From G963668605 sp963668605 (lineage in GTDB: Bacteria > Acidobacteriota > Terriglobia > Bryobacterales > Bryobacteraceae): a stretch of DNA of 64,000 nt. The notes below the pieces were generated by a model that made no database searches, had not been told where the DNA came from, and saw only the letters and a program-made list of their open reading frames with translations. A program made the translations under genes and the position numbers. Shown piece after piece: positions 52,941 to 63,300 of this stretch. Where the stretch lies: NCBI GenBank assembly GCA_963668605.1, contig OY764903.1, forward strand, positions 6,634,001-6,698,000, given 5' to 3'. Every line of letters begins with the position of its first letter. The first letter of the stretch is position 1.

Positions 52941-54062
52941 TTACTTGCGCGCCGCGTATTTCTTCGTGAGTCCGTTGCGGCTATTGGTGACGGTGAATGA
53001 GCCGTCCTGGCTCGCGGACACCTTGATGTACTCCACCCGCTGGCTCTGCCCGCCGATGTTGGCGATGAGCTCGTCCGGACCGTTGTTGCCCGCCTCGCCG
53101 CCGCCGATGATCTTCTCGGTCTGCCACAGATCCTCGAGCCCCGGAGAACCCTTCACGACCTGCATCGCCACCGGCGTTCCCCCTTTGTGGCCCGAGGCGC
53201 CCATGGTCAGCAGGGCCACGCGCGGACGCAGGCCGTGCACCTCGCCTACCGAACAGCACGCCAGCCCGGCATAGTAATCGCCGTGCTCGCTCGTGGTGCT
53301 TTGAGCGTGGTGCGTCACCACGTACGCATCCACGGTCCCCAGCAGGTTGTTCGGGCAGAATAACGAGTTGGCGGTGTTCCAGGTCAGGTCGCCGAGGTCG
53401 ATGAAGCGAAACTTGCCGTAGGAGATCAGCAGCCCCACCGATTGGCCGTCCTCGGCGTCATCGTCGGCTCTGCGATCCACGCTCGCGCAGGCCGGGTTCG
53501 GCGCTCCCGCTCCCTTCAACGGACGCGTCAGCACCTTCCCCGCCGCCGATACTACCAGCGCGTCCAGGCCCTTCATCGGCACCTGGTCTCCGGGTTTCAC
53601 GACGATGTGTCTGGTTTTTTGCCGCGCCCGCAGGTAAAGATCGAACTCCTCATCGTACTTGGTGTTCATGTCCGGCCGGAACCACGGACCGCGGCGCTGC
53701 TTCCACCACTCCAAGTCGCGGTGATAAAAAACGCTATCGCCGTGATCCACGAAGGCTTTGACGGGCACCTTCTCCGAAAGCGGCACCGCCGCGCCCATAT
53801 GATCCGGCTCGAAATGGCTGAGCGTCAGGTAATCGATCTGCTTGATGCCGGCCTGCTGCATGAACGTGACCAGCCGTCCCGTTACATTCCGGTCGCCGGT
53901 GTCGATGAGCATCGTCTCTCCGGACGGCGACACGACAAATACCGCATTACCGTGCCCCACATCGACCATATAAAAATCCGCGGTCGAAGCCGCGCGCGAA
54001 GAGCTGCTGCCCAGTCCGGCGCAAACCAGCGCCACCGGCAGAAAGAAAGAACGGGCTCGCAT
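52941..54062 (-). CDS. Exported metallo-beta-lactamase-fold protein with altered metal motif
   Basis: The 373-residue paralogue of the protein at 40490 has a signal peptide (FFLPVALVCAGLGSSSSRA) and an AAAGGA site. The MBL domain begins DFYMVDVGHGNAVFVV. The metal motif reads HFEPDH (residues 83-88), so the second His of HxHxDH is replaced by Glu85. Downstream ligands (DHG, LGDLTWN, VVTHHAQ) are kept. The change could shift metal preference or activity. The C-terminal DGSFTVTNSRNGLTKKY is shared with the paralogue. It is the first gene of the leftward trio. Confidence 0.85.
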   Translation of the reverse strand: MRARSFFLPVALVCAGLGSSSSRAASTADFYMVDVGHGNAVFVVSPSGETMLIDTGDRNVTGRLVTFMQQAGIKQIDYLTLSHFEPDHMGAAVPLSEKVPVKAFVDHGDSVFYHRDLEWWKQRRGPWFRPDMNTKYDEEFDLYLRARQKTRHIVVKPGDQVPMKGLDALVVSAAGKVLTRPLKGAGAPNPACASVDRRADDDAEDGQSVGLLISYGKFRFIDLGDLTWNTANSLFCPNNLLGTVDAYVVTHHAQSTTSEHGDYYAGLACCSVGEVHGLRPRVALLTMGASGHKGGTPVAMQVVKGSPGLEDLWQTEKIIGGGEAGNNGPDELIANIGGQSQRVEYIKVSASQDGSFTVTNSRNGLTKKYAARK

Positions 54063-54100
54063 ATTCCTTTACAGTCTCCTTTGTCCTGGTATCGTATCAC

Positions 54101-54370
54101 GTGGAGGAGGGCAAGCTGTACCAGATTGAGTGGGGCGACGTGCGGACGGGATTGCGTGGGGCGAAGCTACGGGTCGAAGCGCGACTGGACGGCTCCATCA
54201 CCATAAGTTTCAAGGACCGCTATCTGCGCATCCGGGTCTGCGAACAACCTCTGCCGGTCCGCTCCGCCAAGCGGCCACCGGCGCCGGGCGTTTTTTGCCC
54301 GGCGGTCTTCGCGTTTGATTGCCCAAGGCCTTTGCTCCTCCGGGACTTCACCAATAGAAGGGAGCGGTGA
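54101..54370 (+). pseudogene. C-terminal fragment of an integrase-type (ISNCY-like) transposase
   Basis: The frame reads EGKLYQIEWGDVRTGLRGA, then LRVEARLDGSITISFKDRYL and RIRVCEQPLP, then a Pro/Arg-rich tail. This is the small C-terminal beta domain I recall in ISNCY-like transposases. The catalytic core is absent and the frame begins near the start of the MBL-fold gene on the other strand. Confidence 0.5.
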
Positions 54371-54814
54371 GAACCAAAACCATCCGAGGGCGACTATGCC
54401 GCACACCCCAGAAGGCTTGTTGCCGATGCTCTCTTCGGAGCCAGCCCCGTCGCCGCCTTGGCCTTGGGCATCCGCTCGGGCGCGCCCTTCGCGGACGAAT
54501 CAACTCTAGCACGCACCCCTTCGCCGGTTCGGCCGAAAGGGGATATTTCTACTTTGCTGGAAAAAGGGACATAGTACCGAATCGCCGGTCCGGATCCCAG
54601 CTCTTTGCCTGTCATGATATTGTCCGAAAACGTCGCCGCTTGACGGTGGCGCACTTCAGAAATGGCACACTTCAAAAATTGACGATCGATCTTGCAAGTG
54701 TTAGAATCTTCTCGGGTTAGAAAGACTCGATGCAGACGCGGATCCGCCGGCGCCCGGTGGATGTTTCGCATTGGCGCCGCAGATAGAAAGTGCCCGCGAA
54801 GGAGGCAGACAGGA
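54371..54814. other. Gene-free interval with probable IS end
   Basis: No convincing gene is seen. Near 54539 the sequence GGGGATATTTCTACTTTGC resembles the terminal bases of ISNCY-type elements, and probably marks the right end of the element whose transposase fragment lies just upstream. The rest holds the leader of the next gene, whose AAGGAGG ribosome site is at 54799-54805. Confidence 0.4.
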
Positions 54815-55864
54815 ATGAAACTCTTGTCAGAATCTAAGCCGTGCCCGACCGGCGGGAGCTCCCGAAGGGAGTTCGTCCAAGAGCTCGGAACGCTGGTGCC
54901 TGCCATGGCTGCATTGCCGGGTGTGACAGGGGCCGCCACGGAGCAGTTGCTGGTTCCGCAGATCCGCCTCGGCAGGCATTCGATTTCCCGCCTGATTATG
55001 GGAAGCAACCCCGTGGTCGGCACGTCGCATCTGTCAAACATAGTCGATACGGAAATGCGCCAGTGGCACACGACCGAGCAACTGGGGAAGAACTTCAACC
55101 ATTGCCAGGATCTGGGCATCAACTGTTTCGAAAACGGAACGTTACCAGCAATCCCCCTGTTTTGGGACCAGGGCGGCAAAATGAGTTTTGCGGCCCGGGG
55201 TGTGGTCAAGCTGGTGGATTATGGCAAGCGTGACCCGGTCGATCCCAAGGATCTCGCCAAGAGCGGGTGGATCGCCATTCACCACGCTGGCTTTGGCCCC
55301 AACGGCACGGATTCCATGTTCAGAACCCGGCAGCTCGCCAAAGTGCGGGAGCACACGAAACGGGTGCGGGATGCGGGTGTGCTGGTAGGCGTCGGCAGCC
55401 ACATACCGGAAGCGATCGAGGAAATCGAGTCCCAGGACTGGGATGTTGATTACTACATGACCTGCGTGTACCGGTGGGGTCGCACCCGGGAGGAACTGGA
55501 GAAGCTCTTCGCGTTTAACCCAGACCTGATGCCTGTCGAAGCTTATCACACCAAGAATCGTGTTTGGGAAACTTACGGCGGGGACGAAATTTTTCTGCGG
55601 GGCGATCCGCCTCGCATGTACAAGACGATCAAGCAGGTGAAGAAACCGTGCTTGGCATACAAAATCTTGGCCGCCGGTCGTCTGTGCGAGAAGCCGGAAT
55701 TCGTTGAGGCAGCCTTCAAAGAGGCGTTCGAGAACATCAAGCCGACCGACGCCGTGGTGGTCGGGATGTGGGACAAACAAAAAGATCAGTTTGCCCAAAA
55801 CGCGGAGTGCGTGCGGCGCTTTGGCTCGAACGCCGCGTCCAAGGCATCGGCCAGCGCAGAGTAA
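54815..55864 (+). CDS. Tat-exported TIM-barrel protein of unknown reaction
   Basis: The start MKLLSESKPCPTGG leads into SSRREFVQELGTLVPAMAAL, a twin-arginine-like signal, with AAGGAGG upstream; longer frames lack this. The 349-residue protein reads as a TIM-barrel (LIMGSNPVVGTSH, HCQDLGINCFENG, WIAIHHAGFGPNGTD, DAGVLVGVGSHIPEAIEEIE, ending PCLAYKILAAGRLCEKPEF and DAVVVGMWDKQKDQ). The last two blocks resemble aldo/keto-reductase-like or aldolase-like barrels, but no catalytic set is certain. It stands alone between IS remnants. Confidence 0.6.
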   Translation: MKLLSESKPCPTGGSSRREFVQELGTLVPAMAALPGVTGAATEQLLVPQIRLGRHSISRLIMGSNPVVGTSHLSNIVDTEMRQWHTTEQLGKNFNHCQDLGINCFENGTLPAIPLFWDQGGKMSFAARGVVKLVDYGKRDPVDPKDLAKSGWIAIHHAGFGPNGTDSMFRTRQLAKVREHTKRVRDAGVLVGVGSHIPEAIEEIESQDWDVDYYMTCVYRWGRTREELEKLFAFNPDLMPVEAYHTKNRVWETYGGDEIFLRGDPPRMYKTIKQVKKPCLAYKILAAGRLCEKPEFVEAAFKEAFENIKPTDAVVVGMWDKQKDQFAQNAECVRRFGSNAASKASASAE

Positions 55865-56168
55865 GAATCAGCGGCAGATTGCCAGTTCCGGCCGTGTTCA
55901 CGAGTTCTACTCGCTCGCCCGCGCAGCGGCGCCGGCCGCCGCAGAAACCGCCGCCAGGACGGCCTCAAGCTCGGTCAACATCATTGTGCGGATGGAGTGT
56001 GTGCCATTTGTCACGAGCCGGAAGCCGGCCTTCGGGCCAGTGCCGCTCTGGAAAGGGTGGGAAGAACTGTAGTCGCATAGATTCGTCGGCAAACTTGCCG
56101 GAAAACCCGGACAAATCTGCCACAGTCTACTTGTACATCGGATCACAATCGCTCTCCAGAAACTTTCT
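55865..56168. other. Gene-free interval
   Basis: No supported gene. A minus-strand open frame (55907-56146) contains GTHSIRTMMLTELEAVLAAV, which looks protein-like, but it has no ribosome site and ends without a family match. It may be a remnant. Confidence 0.3.
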
Positions 56169-56370
56169 TCATCCTATTGCTGGTGAGCTATTGACGACCT
56201 GAAATCCGAGTTCGGCCGCTTTCTTTTGCGGGATTTCAATTTGTTGCCGGCGGTATCTCTCGTCGTACCGCTGAGCGCCTCGATCGACTTCTGGCCGTAC
56301 TTCAGCATCCGATAAACCAGCCGGGCGATCCGGTAAGCGCTCGCAGCCCCAAGGCAGGGAGGAGGTGTGT
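56169..56370 (-). pseudogene. C-terminal transposase remnant with a frameshift
   Basis: Two overlapping minus-strand frames together give ASAYRIARLVYRMLKYGQ, then YDERYRRQQIEIPQKKAAEL and GFQVVN. This pattern (RLVYRMLxxG, then a YEERYR-like helix) ends many transposases of IS110/IS116-like or related families. A frameshift between the blocks and the missing N-terminal part make it a remnant. The family is uncertain. The interval to the beta-helix gene (56371-56577) holds only its leader. Confidence 0.45.
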
Positions 56371-56577
56371 CGAAAACGCGCCAAAAATATTTAAGTGCCC
56401 TCTCCAGGCACCCCAAGAGGGCCTGAAAACCACCTTTAACCTAATGCCACTCGTTTTTCTGCGGGACTGGAACTAAGTCGTTGGTTCACTGCGCCCCTTC
56501 TGACGATTTCTCAGTGTATGAAGAAGATGTGCTAGCATGGCAACCTAGGTCAATACGCATAGGAACGGACTTGCATC

Positions 56578-58767
56578 ATGTCTAATATCAGCAGTGTCTT
56601 GGGAAAGTCGCGCCTCGGTTTTTTGCTGTTTGCGTTCACGATCACGTTTTGTGCGGAGGCCGCTACGCCGCTTGTGCTGCACATTGCCCCGAATGGCTCG
56701 GACACGTGGTCCGGAAAATTCGCGGCTCCGAACGCGTCCAAAACGGACGGTCCGTTTGCGACGCTGGAACGCGCAAGAGATGCGGTGCGCGAACAGAAAC
56801 GTAAGCAGGGCGGCGCGCTGAAGCAGCCGGTCACCGTCTACCTGCGGGGCGGATCCTATTCGCTTTCGCAAACCGTGCGGTTCACTTTCGAGGATTCGGG
56901 CACGAAAGATTGCCCCGTCACTTATGCGGCCTACCACGATGAAAAGCCGGTACTGAGCGGTGGACGCTCCATCACCGGCTGGAAAGAAGTCACCGTGGAC
57001 GGCAAGCGGCTTTGGGCCACAGAAATCCCTGCGGCGCGCGAGGGCAAGTGGCACTTCCACGAACTGTGGGTGAATGGTCAGCGTCGCCGGCTGGCTCGCC
57101 AACCGAACGAAGGATTCTTCCGGATCGCCGCCGTGCCGGACCTGGACCTGAAGAAACCCTACCAGACTGGTCAGGAGCGCTTTCAATTCAAGCCCGGTGA
57201 AATCGAACGCTGGAAGAACCTTGAGGACGTCGATATCGTGCTGTTCACGTTCTGGATCAGCACACGGCGCGGCATCGCCGCTATCGACGAGACGCAACAT
57301 ATGGTAACTCTCAACAAGCGCAGCCAAATGCGGTTGACAGACGGTTTCGGCCAGAAGCCTGCGCTGGCCCGGTACTATGTGGAGGGCGCGCTCGAACTGC
57401 TGGATTCGCCAGGAGAATGGTATCTCAACCGCAAGACGGGCGTGCTGTATTACCTGCCGATGCCCGGCGAGCGAATGGACAACGCGGAGGTCATCGCGCC
57501 GGCGCTCGGCCAGTTCATGGCCATTGAGGGGAATCCGAAAGAGGATCGCAATGTCGAGCATTTGACTTTTCGGGGCCTGACCTTCTCGCATTCGGAATGG
57601 TGGCCGCCCACCGACGGAACGGCCGACCGGTATCAATTACAGGGAGCGGCGTCGATGCCGGCGGCGATACAGCTCAACTGGGCGCGGCACTGTAGCTTTG
57701 AGGCGTGCGCTATCACTCACGTGAGCGGATATGCGATTCATTTCTCCCGTGGGTGCGAGAAGGATCGCCTGGTAGGTTCGGAGTTGTCCGATTTAGGCAC
57801 GGGCGGCATCAAGATCGGGGAACCCGACCGCATCGGCAACCTTCCTCCCGGCATGAAAAGCCCGTTCCCGGACAACCCCAAAGAAGAGACCCACGATATC
57901 GAAATCTCAGACAATGAGATTCGCCAGGGCGGCAGGGTGTTTCACCAGGGCCATGGGATCTTGATCGGCCAGAGCTACAACAACCTGATCAGTCACAACC
58001 ACATTCACGATTTCTACCAGATCGGTATCTCCGTGGGTTGGACCTGGGGATACGGCAAGTCGCTGGCGCGGGGCAATGTGATCGAATATAACCACATTCA
58101 CCAGATCGGCCAGCGGCAGTCGAGCGACCTCGGCGCCATCTACACGCTCGGCACACAGCCCGGGACCGTCATCCGCTACAACCTCCTGCACGATATTCAT
58201 TGTGCGGACTACGTCGGCCGCGGTATCTACCTGGACGAGGGAAGCGCGGACATCGTGGTGGAGAACAACATCGCCTACGACACCACCACCGGCGGGTTCG
58301 GGCTGAATTACGGCCGGCGCAACACGATTCGCAACAACATCTTCGCCTTCGGGGAACTGGCGCAAATCGAACCCAGCGGGAACATGCCCAAGCCCGCCGT
58401 TTTGGAAGGCAGCAGCTACATATTGGAGCGGAACATCTTCTATTGGCAGGCTGGACAAGATGTAATAAAGGGCCCTTGGCGTCCGAAGCAGCGGGATGAA
58501 TTCGTCATGCGAAAGAATCTCTACTGGCAGGAGGGCGGAGGGGAAATCCTCTTCGGCGCGCGGACCTGGGCTGAATGGCAAGGCCTCGGACTGGATGCCG
58601 ATTCGAAAATTGCGGATCCGCTTTTTGTGAATCCGCGGAAGGGCGACTTTCGCCTGAAACCCGGCTCGGCCGCTCTGCAGATCGGCTTTCAGCCTTTCGA
58701 CCTTTCCTCCGTCGGCCCGCGCACGGCGGGCCGGAGGAAAGCGCCGGCTCCATCCGGCGCTCGATAG
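56578..58767 (+). CDS. Secreted right-handed parallel beta-helix protein (polysaccharide-lyase-like)
   Basis: The 729-residue protein has a signal peptide (LGFLLFAFTITFCAEA). It opens LVLHIAPNGSDTWSGKFAAP...DGPFATLERARDAVRE, the usual start of pectate-lyase-fold proteins, and then has many Asn-rich turns (ISDNEIRQGG, SYNNLISHNHIHDF, VENNIAYDTT, RNNIFAF) typical of parallel beta-helix coils at about residues 320-620. A short beta domain (about 130-230) is inserted before the coils. It probably binds or cleaves acidic or complex polysaccharides. No catalytic triad can be named. The final residues are Arg/Pro-rich. Confidence 0.82.
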   Translation: MSNISSVLGKSRLGFLLFAFTITFCAEAATPLVLHIAPNGSDTWSGKFAAPNASKTDGPFATLERARDAVREQKRKQGGALKQPVTVYLRGGSYSLSQTVRFTFEDSGTKDCPVTYAAYHDEKPVLSGGRSITGWKEVTVDGKRLWATEIPAAREGKWHFHELWVNGQRRRLARQPNEGFFRIAAVPDLDLKKPYQTGQERFQFKPGEIERWKNLEDVDIVLFTFWISTRRGIAAIDETQHMVTLNKRSQMRLTDGFGQKPALARYYVEGALELLDSPGEWYLNRKTGVLYYLPMPGERMDNAEVIAPALGQFMAIEGNPKEDRNVEHLTFRGLTFSHSEWWPPTDGTADRYQLQGAASMPAAIQLNWARHCSFEACAITHVSGYAIHFSRGCEKDRLVGSELSDLGTGGIKIGEPDRIGNLPPGMKSPFPDNPKEETHDIEISDNEIRQGGRVFHQGHGILIGQSYNNLISHNHIHDFYQIGISVGWTWGYGKSLARGNVIEYNHIHQIGQRQSSDLGAIYTLGTQPGTVIRYNLLHDIHCADYVGRGIYLDEGSADIVVENNIAYDTTTGGFGLNYGRRNTIRNNIFAFGELAQIEPSGNMPKPAVLEGSSYILERNIFYWQAGQDVIKGPWRPKQRDEFVMRKNLYWQEGGGEILFGARTWAEWQGLGLDADSKIADPLFVNPRKGDFRLKPGSAALQIGFQPFDLSSVGPRTAGRRKAPAPSGAR

Positions 58768-59038
58768 CTTCGAATGATGCCGGATATGATCGACGATGTG
58801 ACGATGAATCCGCGATGCGGAGGTTTGTGCGTAGTCAATTCCGAATCTGCAGTCGCTGGGACGTTACGTAACCTCGAAAGATCGCTGTCGCAACGAGCCA
58901 CGATCAAAGTCAGCGTGACTTAGTGATGTCGAACGATGCTCTCCATCTGAATTCGGCCTTCAAGAACATTTTCCAACGCACCAATTGCGCCAGCAACATG
59001 CACCGATCCTACGCGCCCCGAGTGAAGCGATAGGGACG
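58768..59038. other. Gene-free interval
   Basis: No coding pattern, repeat or RNA gene was recognised. It separates the beta-helix gene from the convergent transposase remnant. Confidence 0.4.
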
Positions 59039-60178
59039 TCAAGTTAGATGCGCCCGGCCGCTACGCCGCCTCGCGCCAGGAGTAGCGATGATGCAGCCCG
59101 CCCAGACGAGGGTGTGCGAACACCGTCGCCTGGGGTGAGGGCTTCGGCTCAACGGCCCTCCATTTTGGAGTGTCTTTGTTGAGCGAGTCGTGAACGCGGT
59201 CCTCTGGTGGTAGTAGTCGACGTAATTTCGGACCAGTCGTCGGAGATGCTCTTCGTTGAGTGGGATGACATGATCGAGAATCTCTCTGCGGCAAGATCCC
59301 ACCCAACGTTCGGAAACGCCGTTTTGCCAAGGTGCCTGCACACTCGTTTGCTTGGGTTTCAGACCTGTTGCCTGCAAGAAACCGATCACATTGGCATCGA
59401 ACTTCGAGTCGCGATCAAAGATTGCGTACCGATATAGGCCAACTTCTGGGAAGGCTTCGCGCAGTTGTTGAACCACCCACTCTGCCGTCGGATGGTAGGT
59501 AATATTGAAGTGCAGGATCTTCCTTCTTCCGTGCTCAATGATGAAGAAGCAGTAGAGCAGCTTGAACGTCACGGTTGGCACGGTGAAGAAGTCGAAAGCA
59601 GTGATCACCTCGCGGTGATTCTCCAGGAAAGCCAGCCATTTCTTAGCCGGATCTCCGCGATGACGGATTCGGCGAAGGCACCGGGCCACACTACTCTCGG
59701 AGACGACGAAGCCGAGTTTCTGAAGTTCACCGTGGATCTTCGGTGCTCCCCAGTCTGGGTTTTCTTGCGCCAGCCGTTGGATCAACCCACGAATCTCATC
59801 GGTGATCTTCGGTCGACCGCCCCGTGGCCGTGAACGCCACCGCCAGTAGAGCCGAAACCCGGCGCGGTGCCAGCCGACAACAGTATCGGGCTTCACGATG
59901 ACCAAGACGTCGGCCCAACGGGACCAGAAGCGGCGGAGGATGGTCCAGAAAAACCGATCCCCAGAGTTCAATGTTGGTCGCGGTCGTTTGCGTTTCAATA
60001 CGACGATCTGCTGTCGGAGCGCGATAACCTCGAGGGCCGTGTCGCTTCGGCTGATAAAGAAAACACGGATGGCGGCGAGGGTTGAGATGATGATTTCGAT
60101 CACGAACTCACTGTTGTAACATGCCGTAACGTGGTTGCGGCTGGCTTTCTGCGGAGAGATGCAGGTTGCTGATTTCAC
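59039..60178 (-). pseudogene. Integrase-core (IS481/IS3-like) transposase with C-terminal frameshift
   Basis: A likely GTG start at about 60100 gives VIEIIISTLAAIRVFFISRS. A helix-turn-helix region (GGRPKITDEIRGLIQRLAQE) precedes the rve core with Asp in ITAFDFFTVP, Asp in AIFDRDSKFD and Glu in NGVSERWVGS. At VDYYHQ the frame departs from the family. The expected DRVHDSLNKDTP and ending (AHPRLGGLHHRYSW) lie in another frame that stops at 59061. An apparent two-base AG duplication at 59202-59205 explains the shift. The core is otherwise complete. Terminal repeats were not found. Confidence 0.8.
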
Positions 60179-60237
60179 GAAGACATGAGGATTTGACTAC
60201 GGACAGGCTCCGGCGGGAACACTTCACGGATACTCGC

Positions 60238-60280
60238 AAAAACAAAAGGCCGGCTTCCCTCCTGCCGAGGAAAACCGGCC
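60238..60280 (-). terminator. Intrinsic terminator of the receptor gene
   Basis: On the minus strand a GC-rich stem of about 12 pairs (GGCCGGTTTTCC with GGGAAGCCGGCC, allowing G-T pairs) is followed by TTTTGTTTTT. It lies about 110 bases after the receptor stop and in the correct orientation. Confidence 0.75.
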
Positions 60281-60390
60281 CAAGATCAAACCACGTCAAG
60301 ACTCAGTTTTATCCAGAGCTTGACAAGGTCGCTCCATATCAGAAATTATACTGCCCCTTCGGGGGTTCTGTTCTGTGATTCGTAAGCCGC

Positions 60391-63300
60391 TTACCATGCA
60401 AGCCGGAGCGTTAACTGCAACTGCCGGGGAGCGTTCGCGGAATTCTGCAGGCTCAGAATGCCCGAAGCGGAGTTAGGCAGTGGCAATCCGGGGTTGTTCA
60501 ACACGTTAAAGAAGTCCGCATTCAAGCGCAGATTGACGCGCTCGGTCAGCGGAATGGATTTGAACAGCGAGGCGTTCAGGTTAAATGTCCACGGCGCCGA
60601 CCGATACTGATTGCGCCACGGGTGCAGGTTCGTATTGTAGTTGACCCGCTGCTGGTTGCCATTCTTCAATGGGACGAAGACCGTGTTGGTTTCGTAGAGC
60701 GCATAGTTTGGGTCCGAGGGACCGCCGCCATTGGCGGGGACTGGAGTGAGCGGCTGATGGGCGGGGCGATAGCTTTCCGGAACTCCCATTACGCCGTTCG
60801 GCCGGCCCTGCGCATCGGTGCTGTTAATACGATTGGCCGGAATGTAGCCGTTGTAGTAGAGGTATCCCGGAATGCAGCGGCCGCTGCGGCAATCCTGGAT
60901 CGGATACCCGGTGCCGTAGGTTTCCACCGTACTCTGCGCGCCCCAGTTTGCGGCCGGTAGCGCCCAGTAGCGGCTGGAGTAGGACCCGAAGCCGGCCAAC
61001 TGCCACCCTCCCAAGATCCGGCTTACAATCGCATTCGCGCTTCCCGGCCACTTCTTACCGCGTCCGAACGGCAGGTCAACCAGGAAATTCCAACGGATGC
61101 GATGGTGCGGGATCGCCGTGTCGCGCTGGTAGTTGAGGAAGCGATTCCGCGCATCGTAGTCCAAAGGAACGGCGCCCGGCAGAAAAGCCGCCGGATCCAG
61201 CACGGCAGTATCGTAAAAGCCACCGCCCGTGGATGTCATGGTGCCGGTGCCCAGGGCATTGCTGAGCACATAGAACAACTGGTAGCCAATTCCTTTGCTG
61301 AAACGGCGCCGCACCTCTAACTGAAGACCGTTGAAGTTCGACCAGGCGCTCTTTTTGTATTCCTCGATCTGTCCGTAGGTAGTCTGGTCGAAGGAACGAG
61401 TCGCGGAGCTTGCAAACTGTCCGGCCGGCAGCGGCAACCCCGTCGTCACGTACCAGACGTACCCGTTTGGCGCCTGGTTGTATAGATTGAACTGTTCGAG
61501 GTTGTAGCCGTGCGTGCCGACATACCCAACCCTGAAGAGCGTATCTCTGTGGATCTCGGTTTCCAGCGTGAGGTTCCACTCCTGCGCGGTCGAGGTAGGC
61601 TGATGCGGATCGTAGTAGGCGGAGTTGAAACTTCCCGGCGGAATCAGGCTCGGTGAATTCATGTTGATCGCATTTTGCGAATTCACTCCGGCGATGATTG
61701 TGGGAACGGAACGCATTCCGTAATTGGCCTTGCCGTCCGGAGAGCGCGCCGCCTCCGTGATCGAATTCTGAAAATCGGCACGAAATGGCGGGTTCATCCG
61801 CATCGCCTGGTGGAAAGTTCGCACAGGGATGGTAAACCGGTACATTCCGAAGCCGCCCCGCAACGCCACGGAACGGCGGCCCCGTTTCAGGTTATAAGCA
61901 AACCCGGCGCGCGGGTTGAAATCCAGGCGGTTCGGATAAATGAAGCCTCCCGGCAGGCCTGCCGCATCTGGAGTGGTGAACTTCACTCCGATGCCTTGGT
62001 AGGCATTGACGATCGCTTGCGTGGTGCCCCTCATCTGAATCATGCGGTCCACGGGGAGTCCCAACACAATCGACTTCGAGCCGGGATCGAAACCTACCAA
62101 CTGGTTGCCGGTTTCCGAATACGGAGAGAAGTACTCATAACGCAGACCGAGATTCAGCGTCAGAGAAGGCGAGACCTTCCAATTGTCCTGGAAATAGCCG
62201 GAGTACTCTTTGTTCCGGATGTGATACCAGCTACGGCCGAACCGTGTCAGATACTGGGCCGCGACCCCAAGGTAAACATTCGCCGCATTGTGACCGCTAC
62301 GAGTGACGGCGCCCATGGCGCTGCCGGTGGCCGGATCATACAGAGCCGTGGCCCCACTGTTAAACTGAACGCTTCCTTGCAACTCTTCCTGCAACGGCAG
62401 CACGTCGATAAAGTCCTTCCGGAAACGCCAGCCGAGCTCGAACTGATGCTTCCCCTGGATTCTAGTGAAGTTCTGTTCGACGGTGATGGTCCGATCATCG
62501 TCCTCCTCGGGTTTCGGACCATTGAAGGTGTTATCGAAGCCCGTCTGGCCGAAATTCGGGAGACCGAGGCCATTCAGCGGATTCGGCAGCCCCAGTTTTC
62601 CTGCGATATTGTCTTCGCCGCCACGGACGGCGTTTGCGCCCCGGCTCGCAACCGACGCGCCGGTTCCGATCGTCTCCATGAAAAAGATGGGAGAAAAGAG
62701 ATGGGTCCAGGACAGCATCGAATTGTGATTATTCTCCATGCCGCGGTTGACGTTGCCGGTCAGATCCAGCGCCGTGGGGGCTCCCGCAGTGCTGGATATG
62801 CCGAGTCTCTTTCCAGTGGTGTAGCGCCCGAAAACCTGGTCCTTCTCCGAGAGCCGATGGTCGATCCGAACGGTGTATGTGCGCTGGTCCTGTGCCGAGG
62901 GAAGCACGCCGAAGTAATTGTCTCCGGCCATGGGATTGACCTCCACCAGCGTTGGCGCCGGGGTGATGTTGAATATGTGCGCACCCACCGGACTCCGAAG
63001 GTTCGCCGGCATGACGTTGCCGGCGAACGGGAGGCGCTGCCAGGCCGGTCCGGACGTCGTCCACGGATCATATAGCGTGTTCCGGCGGCCGACGCCGTCC
63101 TGCAATCCGCTAAAGTCTCCTTGCCGCATAGCCGCCGTCGGCAGGGCGAGGGCCGCCGTGGTCGACTGCCTCAGGCGGTATTCCTCCCAAGAGGCGAAAA
63201 AAAAGGTCCGGTTGCGTCCGTTGTAGAGTCTGGGAATATGGACCGGTCCACCGAGCGAAGCGCCGAACTCGTTGCGAACGAGTTCGGGCGGCTTATCATA

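Noticed and set aside
55907..56146. Fragment of a defence-island (BREX-like) gene
   Set aside because: The segment only loosely recalls such proteins, and no second conserved block or neighbour supports it.
61675..63075. 466-codon plus-strand frame inside the right-edge receptor
   Set aside because: Antisense shadow of an Oar-type receptor. Similar shadows occur in the other receptors (for example 37891-38952 and 46875-47867).
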